A stretch of 34,457 nucleotides of DNA, from contig JAGWWZ010000039.1 in assembly GCA_018970165.1 (NCBI GenBank), positions 1 through 34,457 of the forward strand, in the 5' to 3' direction. Source of the DNA: Planctomycetota bacterium. GTDB lineage: Bacteria > Planctomycetota > Planctomycetia > Pirellulales > Pirellulaceae. The notes beneath the pieces were generated by a model. The model worked only from the letters and a program-made list of their open reading frames with translations, did not search any database and was not told the origin of the DNA. The translations under genes were made by a program, and so were the position numbers. The stretch's first letter is position 1; each line of letters starts with the position of its first letter. Positions 15,995 to 24,804 of this stretch are shown here, piece after piece.

Positions 15995-16945
15995 ATGTAT
16001 CGAATCTGGGTTGATGAGCCTCCCCTGGACAGCATTCGACCTATGCTCCAGGGGGTCGCGGAACTCATCGGCCCGGGAGCTCCGATCGAGGATTTGGCAT
16101 CCTGCGACGCGGCTCTCGATCCAGGCGCACCATGGACTTCGGCCCGTATGGATCAAGCACCCCGACTGCGAGTGATCTCTCGGATCGGAGTCGGCTACGA
16201 CAATATCGATGTGCAGGGAGCAACTCAACGAGGTATCGCCGTATGCTATACGCCCCACGGTCCCACGCTATCAACTGCTGAACATGCAGTTGCATTGATC
16301 TTTGCGGTTGCTAAAACGGTCGCCTACGCCGATCGTGAGGTTCGCGCTGGGCGATGGCACACCCACTTCTTTACCCTGAAGGGGATGGAGCTCCGCGATC
16401 GTGTACTCGGATTGATCGGACTAGGACGCATCGGAGGTCATGTCGCCATGATCATGCAAGCGATCGGCATGCGAGTCATTGCCTGCGACCCGATGTTATC
16501 CATCGAGAAGGCGGCCCAACTTGGGCTTCAAAAAGTCGATTCGCTGGACGAACTACTAAAACAAGCCGACGTTGTCTCGCTACACGCCCCAGCGACTTCG
16601 GAGACTCGCCATCTGATCAATGCATCCAGGCTCCAAACCATGAAGCAAGGCGCGATCCTGATCAACACCGCGCGCGGTTCGCTGGTGGACGAACAAGCAT
16701 TAGCCCATGCGCTTCGATCGGGTCATTTGGCGGGAGCGGGATTGGATGTCTTCGAACGCGAACCCATCGCATCGGACAATCCACTTTTGCATCTGGAGAA
16801 CGTCGTCTTGACCGATCACATCGCCAGCCACACCTGGGCAGGCCATCATCGTCTCTACGCGATGGCGGTCCATCACGCCCTGCAAGCCCTCCGAGGTGAA
16901 AAACCTGACTCCATGCTGAACGAGGTTTCTGTCCGCCTTGCATAG
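15995..16945 (+). CDS. D-isomer specific 2-hydroxyacid dehydrogenase
   Basis: The start ATG 15995 is chosen because GGAG lies seven bases upstream and the first beta strand (MYRIWVDEP) follows; a frame from 15932 only adds unlikely residues. The 316-residue product has the NAD-binding loop GLGRIG at 142-147 and the family's catalytic trio: Arg227 in NTARGSL, Glu256 in EREP, and His275 in DHIASHT. The substrate segment RIGVGYDNID at 63-72 resembles that of phosphoglycerate and glyoxylate reductases. It reduces a 2-oxo acid to the D-2-hydroxy acid, or the reverse, with NAD(P)H in the cytoplasm. The aldolase gene follows after 148 bases and a second dehydrogenase after that. The precise substrate is unknown. 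Confidence 0.93.
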   Translation: MYRIWVDEPPLDSIRPMLQGVAELIGPGAPIEDLASCDAALDPGAPWTSARMDQAPRLRVISRIGVGYDNIDVQGATQRGIAVCYTPHGPTLSTAEHAVALIFAVAKTVAYADREVRAGRWHTHFFTLKGMELRDRVLGLIGLGRIGGHVAMIMQAIGMRVIACDPMLSIEKAAQLGLQKVDSLDELLKQADVVSLHAPATSETRHLINASRLQTMKQGAILINTARGSLVDEQALAHALRSGHLAGAGLDVFEREPIASDNPLLHLENVVLTDHIASHTWAGHHRLYAMAVHHALQALRGEKPDSMLNEVSVRLA

Positions 16946-17093
16946 GATGAGCCCGTATACGCAGGAAATCCCATGGGCAAAAATATGGACGGGCAAGAAG
17001 ATGGAAGATGGAGAACCAAATCTCAGGAATCGAAGTTCATTTTGTAGGCTTCGATTGAGACCATAGAATCTAATTAACCCTACCAACCTCCCC

Positions 17094-17903
17094 ATGAGCA
17101 TTCCGATGAGAACGAATCGAGTTAAGAAACTACTGAAGGAAGGCAAGCCAACATTTGGGACTTGGCTCAGCCTTGGAGATGTCTTCGCTGCGCGCGTCTT
17201 AGCTCGCATGGGCTACGATTGGCTGACCCTAGACTTAGAACATGCGCCTGTCGATTTGCATCAGGCATCCATTATCTTCGGTGCCATCGCCGATCTGGGG
17301 TGCATTCCGCTCGCCCGCGTGCCGCAAGGAAGCCATGATCACATCAAACGGGTCCTGGATGCGGGTGCATTTGGGATCGTTGTCCCGATGGTCGACACCG
17401 TCGAACAAGCGCAAACCGCCATCCGCGCTGCCAAGTACCCGCCAATCGGCAACCGCAGTCTCGGAGGGAGCCTGAGCGCCTTGAACTTCAATTGCTCGTC
17501 CGGGGAATACTTCAAGAAAGCCAACGACGAGATCCTGGTTATTCTGCAAACCGAGAGCCCTCGCGGGATTGCGAATGCTCCCGAGATCTATGCACTTCCA
17601 GGTGTCGACGCGATCTTCGTTGGACCAGTTGACCTGAGAGCCCAGATGCGAAACCCGGATGGGACCGAAGCCTCCGAAGAGGAATTCCAGGCCGCCCTTC
17701 AGCAAGTCGTCGATATCGGTAAGAAGACCGGAACCCCGACAGGTATGCATGTCATGGATGCGCACGCCGCACGCAAGAGAGCCGACCAGGGGATGCAGTT
17801 CATTGCTATCGGGAGCGAACTGAGGATGATGACCGAGCGAGGCCGCGAACTGCTCGGACAACTCGACCCCGAGCGACTCAACAAAGATTCCATCGGCTAC
17901 TAA
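17094..17903 (+). CDS. HpcH/HpaI family aldolase (2-oxo-acid, class II)
   Basis: The 269-residue product is a TIM-barrel aldolase of the HpaI/GarL/RhmA type, which splits 2-keto-3-deoxy sugar acids or related compounds into pyruvate plus an aldehyde and needs a divalent metal. Key residues seen: LDLEHAP with His50 as the expected base, ARVPQG with Arg75, QTESPRG with metal ligand Glu154, and FVGPVDL with metal ligand Asp180. GTWLSLGD near 22-29 is typical of the start. A clear ribosome site is not seen before ATG 17094; the in-frame ATG at 17106 is an alternative. The dehydrogenase at 17926 follows after 22 bases, so the aldolase product may be reduced or oxidised by its neighbour. Family sure; substrate (for example keto-deoxy-glucarate or rhamnonate) not decidable. 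Confidence 0.93.
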   Translation: MSIPMRTNRVKKLLKEGKPTFGTWLSLGDVFAARVLARMGYDWLTLDLEHAPVDLHQASIIFGAIADLGCIPLARVPQGSHDHIKRVLDAGAFGIVVPMVDTVEQAQTAIRAAKYPPIGNRSLGGSLSALNFNCSSGEYFKKANDEILVILQTESPRGIANAPEIYALPGVDAIFVGPVDLRAQMRNPDGTEASEEEFQAALQQVVDIGKKTGTPTGMHVMDAHAARKRADQGMQFIAIGSELRMMTERGRELLGQLDPERLNKDSIGY

Positions 17904-17925
17904 ATAGCAACAGGCAACATTTTTT

Positions 17926-18912
17926 ATGAGCAAGCGCGAGCGAGTCTTCGTCACACGGCAAATTCCATCCCCCGGGATCGAACTCCTGCGATCCCACTTC
18001 GAAGTCGATATCTGGCCAGACCCGCTTCCTCCTAGCCGCGAGCAACTGCAGTCGCGAGCCCAAGGGGTCTTTGGATTGCTAACGCTTCTCAGCGATCCGG
18101 TCGATGCAGCGTTGATGGACGCTGCGGGTCCATCGTTGCGAGGAATCGCCAATTATGCGGTGGGCTACAACAATATCGATGTCCAAGAAGCGAACCGCCG
18201 CTCGATCGCGGTCGGCAACACCCCAGATGCTCTTACCGATGCCACCGCCGACATCGCGGTTGGGTTGGTTTTGGCAGCCGCCAGACATTTTCAGGAATCG
18301 ATTCTCCAAGTTCGCGCTTTGGAATGGAAAACATGGGAACCTATGGGGTTGCTCGGTCTGGACCTGAAGGGAAAGACCCTGGGAATTCTAGGAATGGGCA
18401 GAATCGGCGCTGCGGTCGCGAGAACCATGGTGGGGGGCTGGAAAATGAAATTGCTCTACACCTCGCGCACCGACAAGCCGCAAATCGATTCCGAACTCGG
18501 CGGTCGACGAGTTCCACTCGAGGAACTCTTGTCGACCAGCGATGTCATCAGTATCCACACCGATCTCAACCCAGGAACCAAGCACTTGATCGATCGCGAC
18601 ACGCTGTCGATCATGAAAAGCAATGCTATCCTAGTGAACACCGCTCGAGGTGGCGTGATCGACCAGGAAGCGTTGTACGATGCCCTTCGAGCCAAAACCA
18701 TCTTCGCCGCCGGCCTCGATGTGACCGACCCGGAGCCGCTGCCGAACGACAGTCGACTCCGCGAATTGCCCAACTGCACGATTCTGCCTCACATCGGCTC
18801 GGCAACCTTTGTCGCCCGAAATACCATGTCGATCATGGCAGCCAACAATCTGATCGCAACACTCCATGGCCAGCCCATGCCGCACGGAGTCCCGATGCCG
18901 AAACAATCCTGA
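17926..18912 (+). CDS. D-isomer specific 2-hydroxyacid dehydrogenase, glyoxylate/hydroxypyruvate reductase-like
   Basis: The 328-residue product has YAVGYNNID at 77-85, the NAD(P)-binding loop GMGRIG at 156-161, Arg241 in NTARGGVID, Glu270 in DPEPL and His289 in LPHIGSAT. The set is complete and closer to the GyaR/hydroxypyruvate reductase group than the product at 15995. An arginine/serine pair after the loop (TSRTDKP near 179-185) would fit NADPH preference. It would reduce glyoxylate, hydroxypyruvate or tartronate semialdehyde. The gene follows the aldolase by 22 bases, indicating one transcript. The next gene, for a surface cassette protein, begins 40 bases after its stop. Confidence 0.94.
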   Translation: MSKRERVFVTRQIPSPGIELLRSHFEVDIWPDPLPPSREQLQSRAQGVFGLLTLLSDPVDAALMDAAGPSLRGIANYAVGYNNIDVQEANRRSIAVGNTPDALTDATADIAVGLVLAAARHFQESILQVRALEWKTWEPMGLLGLDLKGKTLGILGMGRIGAAVARTMVGGWKMKLLYTSRTDKPQIDSELGGRRVPLEELLSTSDVISIHTDLNPGTKHLIDRDTLSIMKSNAILVNTARGGVIDQEALYDALRAKTIFAAGLDVTDPEPLPNDSRLRELPNCTILPHIGSATFVARNTMSIMAANNLIATLHGQPMPHGVPMPKQS

Positions 18913-18952
18913 TCAAACAGCTACCTTCCGTCACCTCATTCCAATCCATTGC

Positions 18953-21421
18953 ATGCTCGCAACAACGTTCCGGCCACTGTTCGTACTGATCGCGATCATG
19001 CTGATCTTGTCAGTATCTCCGCTGCGCTTGCCGCACGCGTTGGCTCAAACGAGCGATCCGGTGGATCCTGACTCTTTATCGACAAAGATCGATCAAGTCG
19101 TCGCTAGGAACTATTTCGGTCCGGAAGTGCCGCTCGCCAGCGATGCGGAATTTCATCGTCGCGTTTATCTGGATCTGCTCGGGCGAGGTCCTTCGCCCAG
19201 CGAAAGCGAAGCATTCTTCCATCTCATCGATGCCAATCCGGACGCGAGACAGACCATTCGCAACGAAGTTATTGACGATCTTCTGGAGCGAGAGGAGTTC
19301 TCGCGTTACTTCGCCAAAGTACTCGATGTCATGTTCACGGAGCGGCGCGAGGTGATAGGGACTTTAGAGTTTCGCGCATGGCTGCGGCAATGGATTCATG
19401 ACCGACGTCCGCTGAACGAACTGTGTACCGAAATCCTTGCCGCAGACGGGACCGGTGAGAGCCTCCGGCCAGCAGCGAGCTTCGTCATCAATCGACAGGC
19501 TGAACCCAATTTGGTGACTCGCGACGTAGGCCGTATCTTCTTCGGCCGCGATGTGCAGTGCGCTCAATGCCACGATCATCCACTGATCTCGGACTACGAA
19601 CAATCCGAGTACTTCGGCATTCTTTCCTTCGTCAACCGAACGTACCTGTTTCAAGACGAAAAACGCGGCAACAAACCGTTCCTTGGCGAAAAAGGAGAAG
19701 GGACCATCGAATTCGCGTCGGTCTTTCGTCCCGAGGTAGGTAAATCAGTCGCCCTGCCAGTGCTGCCGATGTCGATGGCGATGGATACCGAACCCGATTT
19801 TGCCGATGCTGCCGATGCCTATATTGTTGCACCCGAGAAGAACAAGCGTGGCGTCCCGCGTTACAGTCGCCGTCAACAACTCGCTGTGCTCGCAACCCAT
19901 CCTGAGAATCAATCGTTCAATCGCAACCTGGCAAACCGTTTGTGGGCAATCATGCTCGGCAAGGGTGTCGTCCACCCGGTCGACATGCATCACTCGGACA
20001 ACCCACCTGCCTCCGCGGAATTGCTTCGACTTCTTTCCGATGAATTGGTCGAATGCCATTACGATCTACGCGCGTTCCTGCGACAAATCGCGAGATCGCA
20101 TGCCTACCAGCGTTCGGTTTTGATTCCGGATCTCCAACATTGGGAAGGCCCCGCCTGCGGGTCGCAGCGATTGAACGAGAAGTTGATGCGGATCGACATC
20201 GAACAACAGAAGCTTAAGCCCCAGCTGGACTCATTGGATTCGGAATTGGCTCTCGCTACCAAACAACTGCAAAAGGCCCAGGCCGATATCGGCAAACTTC
20301 AGGCTCAAGCCGACGAAGCAAAAAAACAACTGGAGCATCTTTTCGAAAAACGCGACAAGGAAGTTTCAAAACTGACCGAACTGAAAAATCAACAGGCAAA
20401 ACAACAACAGTTGGTCGAGTCATTCCAGGCTGCATCGCAAGAGGCTGATAAGGCTATAAAACTCACACCGGAGGATCAGGAATTGGTCGCAGCCCGAACG
20501 CTGCTCGGTACCCGAACAACATCTGCCAATGAAGCTAAGGCTACCTTAGACAACGCAGTCCAAGAGCAACTCGAGAACGTCGAGGATGCCGAGTATCGCG
20601 TAGACGATCAACGCAACCGTATACATGCTTTGACCAATCGTCGGCTAGCCCTCACGGAATTCGTCGTGGAAGCTCGAGGTGTCGAGCGACGTGTGCGCAA
20701 ACAGATACAGAGCGTGATCGATCAGCAAACGGATTGCGATCAGCAACGCGCGAGGATTAAGCAGTTGCTGAAATGGTCGGAACTGCGTGACCAGTCCAGA
20801 GAAATGCCGAATGAGGAATCAAAAATCGCTTTGGGATCGCTCGAGCGAGATCTCGTCGAATCATGGGTACGCATCTCTGCAATCCGGTCCGTGCGAGGCC
20901 TGAGTCCCGAGCAATTGACAGGCGCGATGTACGTGGCATTGGAACTGGACCAACCCATTCGAACCAAGGCTCTTGCCGACTGGAACACACAACATCAAAA
21001 CGATCCGAGCACACGAGATGACATCGCTAAAAGGGATCTATTCGTGAATACTGCTGTTGCAGTCAATATGTGGGATACCTTGGAGGATCCCATCGTAGAA
21101 CGATTCTCTGCTCCGGCCGGCAACCCCCAAGACAGCTTCTTCGCAACAGTCGATCAGGCATTGATGATCCAGAACGATCCAAACTACCAATCATGGCTCA
21201 AAGCCAACGACGGCACATTGATCGCACGCTTAATGGCAATCGAGGATTCTCAACAAGTAGCTCGCCAGCTATACCTGAGTGTTCTCGGGAGAACGCCCGA
21301 TGCTGAAGAGATTAAAACGGTGAGCGACCTGCTGAATCAAAATGCAACCGACCGAGCTGCGGTCGTTCAGGAATTGGTTTGGGGATTGTTGGCGTCGACC
21401 GAGTTCCGTTTTTCGATGTAA
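18953..21421 (+). CDS. Secreted DUF1549/DUF1553 (planctomycete cytochrome-type) protein with coiled-coil insert
   Basis: The start ATG 18953 is chosen because a signal peptide follows (hydrophobic residues about 9-24, cleavage near ALAQ); a longer frame from 18866 would overlap the upstream gene. The 822-residue product has the DUF1549 domain at about 40-260, with RRVYLDLLGRGPS and the conserved CAQCHDHP (Cys203, Cys206, His207). DUF1553 begins near 290 (YSRRQQLAVLATHPEN and NRLWAIMLGKGVVHPVD). A coiled coil of about 200 residues (410-610), rich in Gln, Leu, Lys and Glu, interrupts it; the C-terminal part with YLSVLGRTPDAEE returns to the family pattern. It is exported. The CxxCH could bind haem, but in this family it may be structural. 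It precedes a DUF1501 gene by 18 bases. Confidence 0.94.
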   Translation: MLATTFRPLFVLIAIMLILSVSPLRLPHALAQTSDPVDPDSLSTKIDQVVARNYFGPEVPLASDAEFHRRVYLDLLGRGPSPSESEAFFHLIDANPDARQTIRNEVIDDLLEREEFSRYFAKVLDVMFTERREVIGTLEFRAWLRQWIHDRRPLNELCTEILAADGTGESLRPAASFVINRQAEPNLVTRDVGRIFFGRDVQCAQCHDHPLISDYEQSEYFGILSFVNRTYLFQDEKRGNKPFLGEKGEGTIEFASVFRPEVGKSVALPVLPMSMAMDTEPDFADAADAYIVAPEKNKRGVPRYSRRQQLAVLATHPENQSFNRNLANRLWAIMLGKGVVHPVDMHHSDNPPASAELLRLLSDELVECHYDLRAFLRQIARSHAYQRSVLIPDLQHWEGPACGSQRLNEKLMRIDIEQQKLKPQLDSLDSELALATKQLQKAQADIGKLQAQADEAKKQLEHLFEKRDKEVSKLTELKNQQAKQQQLVESFQAASQEADKAIKLTPEDQELVAARTLLGTRTTSANEAKATLDNAVQEQLENVEDAEYRVDDQRNRIHALTNRRLALTEFVVEARGVERRVRKQIQSVIDQQTDCDQQRARIKQLLKWSELRDQSREMPNEESKIALGSLERDLVESWVRISAIRSVRGLSPEQLTGAMYVALELDQPIRTKALADWNTQHQNDPSTRDDIAKRDLFVNTAVAVNMWDTLEDPIVERFSAPAGNPQDSFFATVDQALMIQNDPNYQSWLKANDGTLIARLMAIEDSQQVARQLYLSVLGRTPDAEEIKTVSDLLNQNATDRAAVVQELVWGLLASTEFRFSM

Positions 21422-21439
21422 TGGGGTATCGCCTTCGGC

Positions 21440-22744
21440 ATGGCGAAGATGACTATGAACCGATACAAACCATGCGGGACGATCGACCACGGCATCGGTC
21501 GCCGACAGTTCATGGGGGAATTCCTCATGGGTATGGGAGCTATTGCGGGGACCAGTCTGTTTTCTCACCCGATTGGAGCGAGCGAAGTCACCCAACGAGG
21601 TAAGTCGGTGGTCGTCGTCTATCTCAACGGCGGAATCAGCCAATTTGAATCCTGGGATCCCAAAACCGACTTGGAAACCGGCGGGCCGTTCAAATCGATT
21701 CCGACTTCCGTTCCCGGCATCCACATCTCGGAGCTATTGCCTTACACGGCACAGCAGATGCACCACATGGCATTGATTCGGAGTATCAGCACCGATCTGG
21801 ACGATCATGGCTTGGCCAACAACATTGTCCGAAGCGGACGAACGACAAGGTCGGCGACCGAATACCCAGAACTCGGAGCGGTCGTTTCCAAAGGACTCGA
21901 ACGAGCCGATTTTCCGCTTCCCGGCCATATCACAACGATGGTTGGAGGATCCGGGGGAAGAGCCAACAATGCCGCCTACTTGGGGCCGCAGTACGCGAGC
22001 GTCGCAATCGGCGCTGAGAAAGGAGGTATCGTCAACACGCAATTGCCCGATGGCATGACGGTCACGGCGGACAGTCGCCGTCACGATTGGCGCCGTTTCG
22101 TCAATGGTCGCCATCGAAGCAAAGTCCAATCGGCCGAGATGGATGCCTACACGCAATGCTACGAGCAGGCGCTCCGGTTGATGGAGAAACGGGAGTTGTT
22201 CGATATCACGCGAGAGGCCGAATCGGTTCAAGAGGCTTATGGAAAAACGGAATTCGGCAAGCAATTGTTGCTGGCACGGCGATTGGTGGAAGCTGAGGTG
22301 CCTTTTATCGAGATCCAGCATGGCGGATGGGATTTTCATCACAATAACTTCGAGTTTCATCTCCATTATGTCGCTGATTTTGATCGCCCCTTTGCACACT
22401 TTATCGGCGATCTTCATCAGAGAGGGTTGCTCGAGCGAACGCTGGTCATCGTCATGACGGAGTTCGGTCGCACACCCAAGATCAACGCAGGCTACGGTCG
22501 CGATCACTATCCCAAGGCATGGTCGATCGCCTTGGCGGGATGCGGTATTCAGCATGGCGCGGTGATTGGCAAAACCGATCCCAAGGGAATCGAAGTCACC
22601 GATCGGAAAGTGGATCATCGACATCTGTTCCATACCTACCTGCGAGCGGTAGGCATCGATTCGTCAGGCGAGTTCGATATCGCGGGTCGAAGATTTCCGA
22701 TCGCCGATCCTGCCTTTGGACCGATCAAGGAGTTGTTGGCATGA
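21440..22744 (+). CDS. DUF1501 domain protein (sulfatase/alkaline phosphatase-like fold), likely Tat-exported
   Basis: The 434-residue product starts with a leader containing GRRQFMGEFLMGMG (about 20-33), a twin-arginine-type signal followed by a hydrophobic stretch. The DUF1501 domain shows VVVYLNGGISQFESWDPK near 57, LIRSIS near 112, EIQHGGWDFHHNN near 291, MTEFGRTP near 335 and GRDHYPKAWS near 350. Family members share the alkaline-phosphatase superfamily fold, and histidine/aspartate positions suited to metal binding are present, but their reaction is not established. The alternatives for the start are ATG at 21449 or 21455. The gene sits 18 bases after the DUF1549/1553 partner and overlaps the WD40 gene by four bases (ATGA). 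Confidence 0.94.
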   Translation: MAKMTMNRYKPCGTIDHGIGRRQFMGEFLMGMGAIAGTSLFSHPIGASEVTQRGKSVVVVYLNGGISQFESWDPKTDLETGGPFKSIPTSVPGIHISELLPYTAQQMHHMALIRSISTDLDDHGLANNIVRSGRTTRSATEYPELGAVVSKGLERADFPLPGHITTMVGGSGGRANNAAYLGPQYASVAIGAEKGGIVNTQLPDGMTVTADSRRHDWRRFVNGRHRSKVQSAEMDAYTQCYEQALRLMEKRELFDITREAESVQEAYGKTEFGKQLLLARRLVEAEVPFIEIQHGGWDFHHNNFEFHLHYVADFDRPFAHFIGDLHQRGLLERTLVIVMTEFGRTPKINAGYGRDHYPKAWSIALAGCGIQHGAVIGKTDPKGIEVTDRKVDHRHLFHTYLRAVGIDSSGEFDIAGRRFPIADPAFGPIKELLA

Positions 22745-23727
22745 CAACCAAGTTTGATCCCCGCGCTGCGAAACCGATTTCCGATTGGGAGCACCATTCA
22801 AAACTTCTTTGCTGCCGAGTCGATCCCACAGGAACTTACGTCGTTGCAGGAGCCATCGACTACACCATTCAGCGATGGGAAATCGCGACCGGAAAGAAAA
22901 CTTCGTTGGCGGCGCATGACAACTGGGTCCGCACTCTGGGCTTCTCTCCCGATGGGAACACGCTCTACTCGGGTGCATACGACGGTCGATGGATCGCTTG
23001 GGATATCACGAGCGAAACGCCACAGCCGATACGCGTCATCCAAGCCCATGCTGGCTGGGTTCGCGGCCTAGCCGTCAGTTACGATGGCAAACAAATCGCA
23101 ACATGCGGCAACGATAAGCGGGTTAAGGCTTGGTCGGCAAACGATGGACAACTCCTCCGCGAGATGGTCGGGCATTCGAATATCCCCTACTGCCTTCAAT
23201 TCGTGCCGAACAACTATGACCTCGTGAGCGGCGATATCGTCGGCAACATTCATCAGTGGCGAGGCGAGGATGGGACACTCGTCCGGAGTTTCACTGCCAG
23301 CGAGATCTTCTTTCACATCGGAGACATCGCGCCGTTCGGAGGGATCATCCATCTTTCGTTCAGCCCCGATGGTAAGAAACTGACCGCTTGCGGACTACAC
23401 AAATGCAGCAATGCCCCCGCCGGGAATCGCCGTGCGGTGGCGTTGTCCATGGACTGGACTACGGGCGAAAAACGTCCCAAACAGGAATGCCTCAAGAAGG
23501 ACATCGACGCGACGATGTGGCGAGTCGCTTACCATCCAGATGGAACGATGATAGGAAACGTAGCGAAGGATATCGGCTTCTGGAATCCCGATGCTGAAGA
23601 TGCGTTTCATCTCGTTGAAACCCCTAGCGACATCTTCGACTTGGATCTGCATCCCAATCAGATCGATCTTTATACCGCTCATTTCGACGGACATGTTCGG
23701 TGCCATCGCCTCGGAAGTTCTGCCTGA
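22741..23727 (+). CDS. WD40 repeat protein of the surface cassette
   Basis: The start ATG 22741 overlaps the TGA of the DUF1501 gene (ATGA), a sign of translational coupling; the longer frame from 22519 runs in the shadow of that gene. The 328-residue product has at least five WD40-like blades: CCRVDPTGTYVVAGAIDYTIQRWE, VRTLGFSPDGNTLYSGAYDG and VRGLAVSYDGKQIATCGNDK are the clearest (each given here to its core), with later ones near 140, 190 and 260. It has no signal peptide, so it is likely cytoplasmic or exported by another route. WD40 proteins often stand with DUF1549/DUF1501 genes in planctomycetes. The role is probably protein binding; no partner is known. Confidence 0.9.
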   Translation: MTTKFDPRAAKPISDWEHHSKLLCCRVDPTGTYVVAGAIDYTIQRWEIATGKKTSLAAHDNWVRTLGFSPDGNTLYSGAYDGRWIAWDITSETPQPIRVIQAHAGWVRGLAVSYDGKQIATCGNDKRVKAWSANDGQLLREMVGHSNIPYCLQFVPNNYDLVSGDIVGNIHQWRGEDGTLVRSFTASEIFFHIGDIAPFGGIIHLSFSPDGKKLTACGLHKCSNAPAGNRRAVALSMDWTTGEKRPKQECLKKDIDATMWRVAYHPDGTMIGNVAKDIGFWNPDAEDAFHLVETPSDIFDLDLHPNQIDLYTAHFDGHVRCHRLGSSA

Positions 23728-23833
23728 GTATTCTTCGGTCGACTGATTATTATCTCTCACGTTGCTATGATATCGCCGAGTTCCTTCGTAGTGCTTTCAA
23801 TCCGCTCCCAGTGTCTCAAGGAGAATCCCAACC

Positions 23834-24799
23834 ATGAAGCTCGGTGTATTCACAGTCATCCTTCGATCGATGCCTTTGGAGCAGGCGCTCGACTATCTCG
23901 CAGGCCTTGGCGTTCAAACGGTCGAGATTGGAGTAGGCGCATTTTGTGGAACCGACCACTGCAACCCGGACGAACTGCTGACCAGCGATGTCAAGGCGAA
24001 GGAGTTCCTTCACGCGATTCACTCGCGGGGTCTTCGGATCTCATGTCTGTCCGTGCACGGCAATCCGATCCATCCCAAAGCCAACATCGCGGCCCAACAT
24101 CATGCGGACTTCGAACGCGCGGTGCGTCTCGCGGCCAAGTTGGGGGTCGATGTCATTGCGACCTTTAGCGGATGCCCTGGAGGCGCTCCGGGGGATTCGC
24201 AACCCAACTGGGTGACGTGCCCTTGGCCACCCGAGTATCTCGAGATTCTCGACTACCAATGGAAGGAAGTGGTTGCCCCCTACTGGACCAAGACGACTGC
24301 CTTCGCGAGACAACATGGTATTCACAAGATCGCCCTTGAAATGCACCCTGGATTCGTCGTCTACAACCCCGAGACGCTGTTGAAGCTCCGTCAAGTTGCT
24401 GGCCCCGAGATCGGCGCGAACTTCGACCCTTCGCACCTGATCTGGCAAGGGATCGATCCGTGCGCTGCAGTCCGTGCCCTTCAAGGAGCGATCTGGCACG
24501 TTCATGCGAAAGATACGGATGTCCAAAAATGGAATTCCACGATCAATGGTGTGCTCGATACCAAGCATTACAGCGACGAGTTGAACCGAGCGTGGCTGTT
24601 TCGAACCGTCGGATACGGTAGCTCACGCAAGTTCTGGTGCGACTTCATCTCAGCACTGCGAATGATTGGCTACGATCACGCCCTATCGATCGAACATGAA
24701 GATAGCTTGATGACCTCACGCGAGGGACTTGAGAAAGCGATCCACTTTCTGCAGTCGATATTGCTCAACGAGCCCAAGGGGGAAGTGACCTGGGCGTGA
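23834..24799 (+). CDS. Sugar phosphate isomerase/epimerase family protein (xylose isomerase-like TIM barrel)
   Basis: The 321-residue product starts at ATG 23834 with AAGGAGA about ten bases upstream. It has the TIM-barrel pattern of AP endonuclease family 2/xylose isomerase-like enzymes: VQTVEIGVG near 27-35, LSVHGNP near 72-78, ALEMHPG with Glu169, NFDPSHL with Asp198, WHVHAKD with His222 and His224, and SIEHED with Glu287. These would bind a divalent metal. Such proteins isomerise or epimerise sugars or inositol derivatives, or act as dehydratases. Its C-terminus nearly meets the convergent Uma2-family gene (five bases apart). It stands alone as a transcription unit after a 106-base gap. 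The substrate is not decidable. Confidence 0.92.
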   Translation: MKLGVFTVILRSMPLEQALDYLAGLGVQTVEIGVGAFCGTDHCNPDELLTSDVKAKEFLHAIHSRGLRISCLSVHGNPIHPKANIAAQHHADFERAVRLAAKLGVDVIATFSGCPGGAPGDSQPNWVTCPWPPEYLEILDYQWKEVVAPYWTKTTAFARQHGIHKIALEMHPGFVVYNPETLLKLRQVAGPEIGANFDPSHLIWQGIDPCAAVRALQGAIWHVHAKDTDVQKWNSTINGVLDTKHYSDELNRAWLFRTVGYGSSRKFWCDFISALRMIGYDHALSIEHEDSLMTSREGLEKAIHFLQSILLNEPKGEVTWA

Positions 24800-24804
24800 T
24801 AGAA

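Noticed and set aside
17235-18152. A 305-residue minus-strand frame spanning two genes
   Set aside because: It is antisense to the aldolase and the following dehydrogenase, both clear genes.
19559-19573. CxxCH as proof of a c-type cytochrome
   Set aside because: The motif is a fixed part of the DUF1549 family (CAQCHDHP), and haem binding by this domain alone is not shown. It is described as a family mark only.
21734-22633. A 299-residue minus-strand frame
   Set aside because: It is a shadow of the DUF1501 gene; no motif or start signal is seen.
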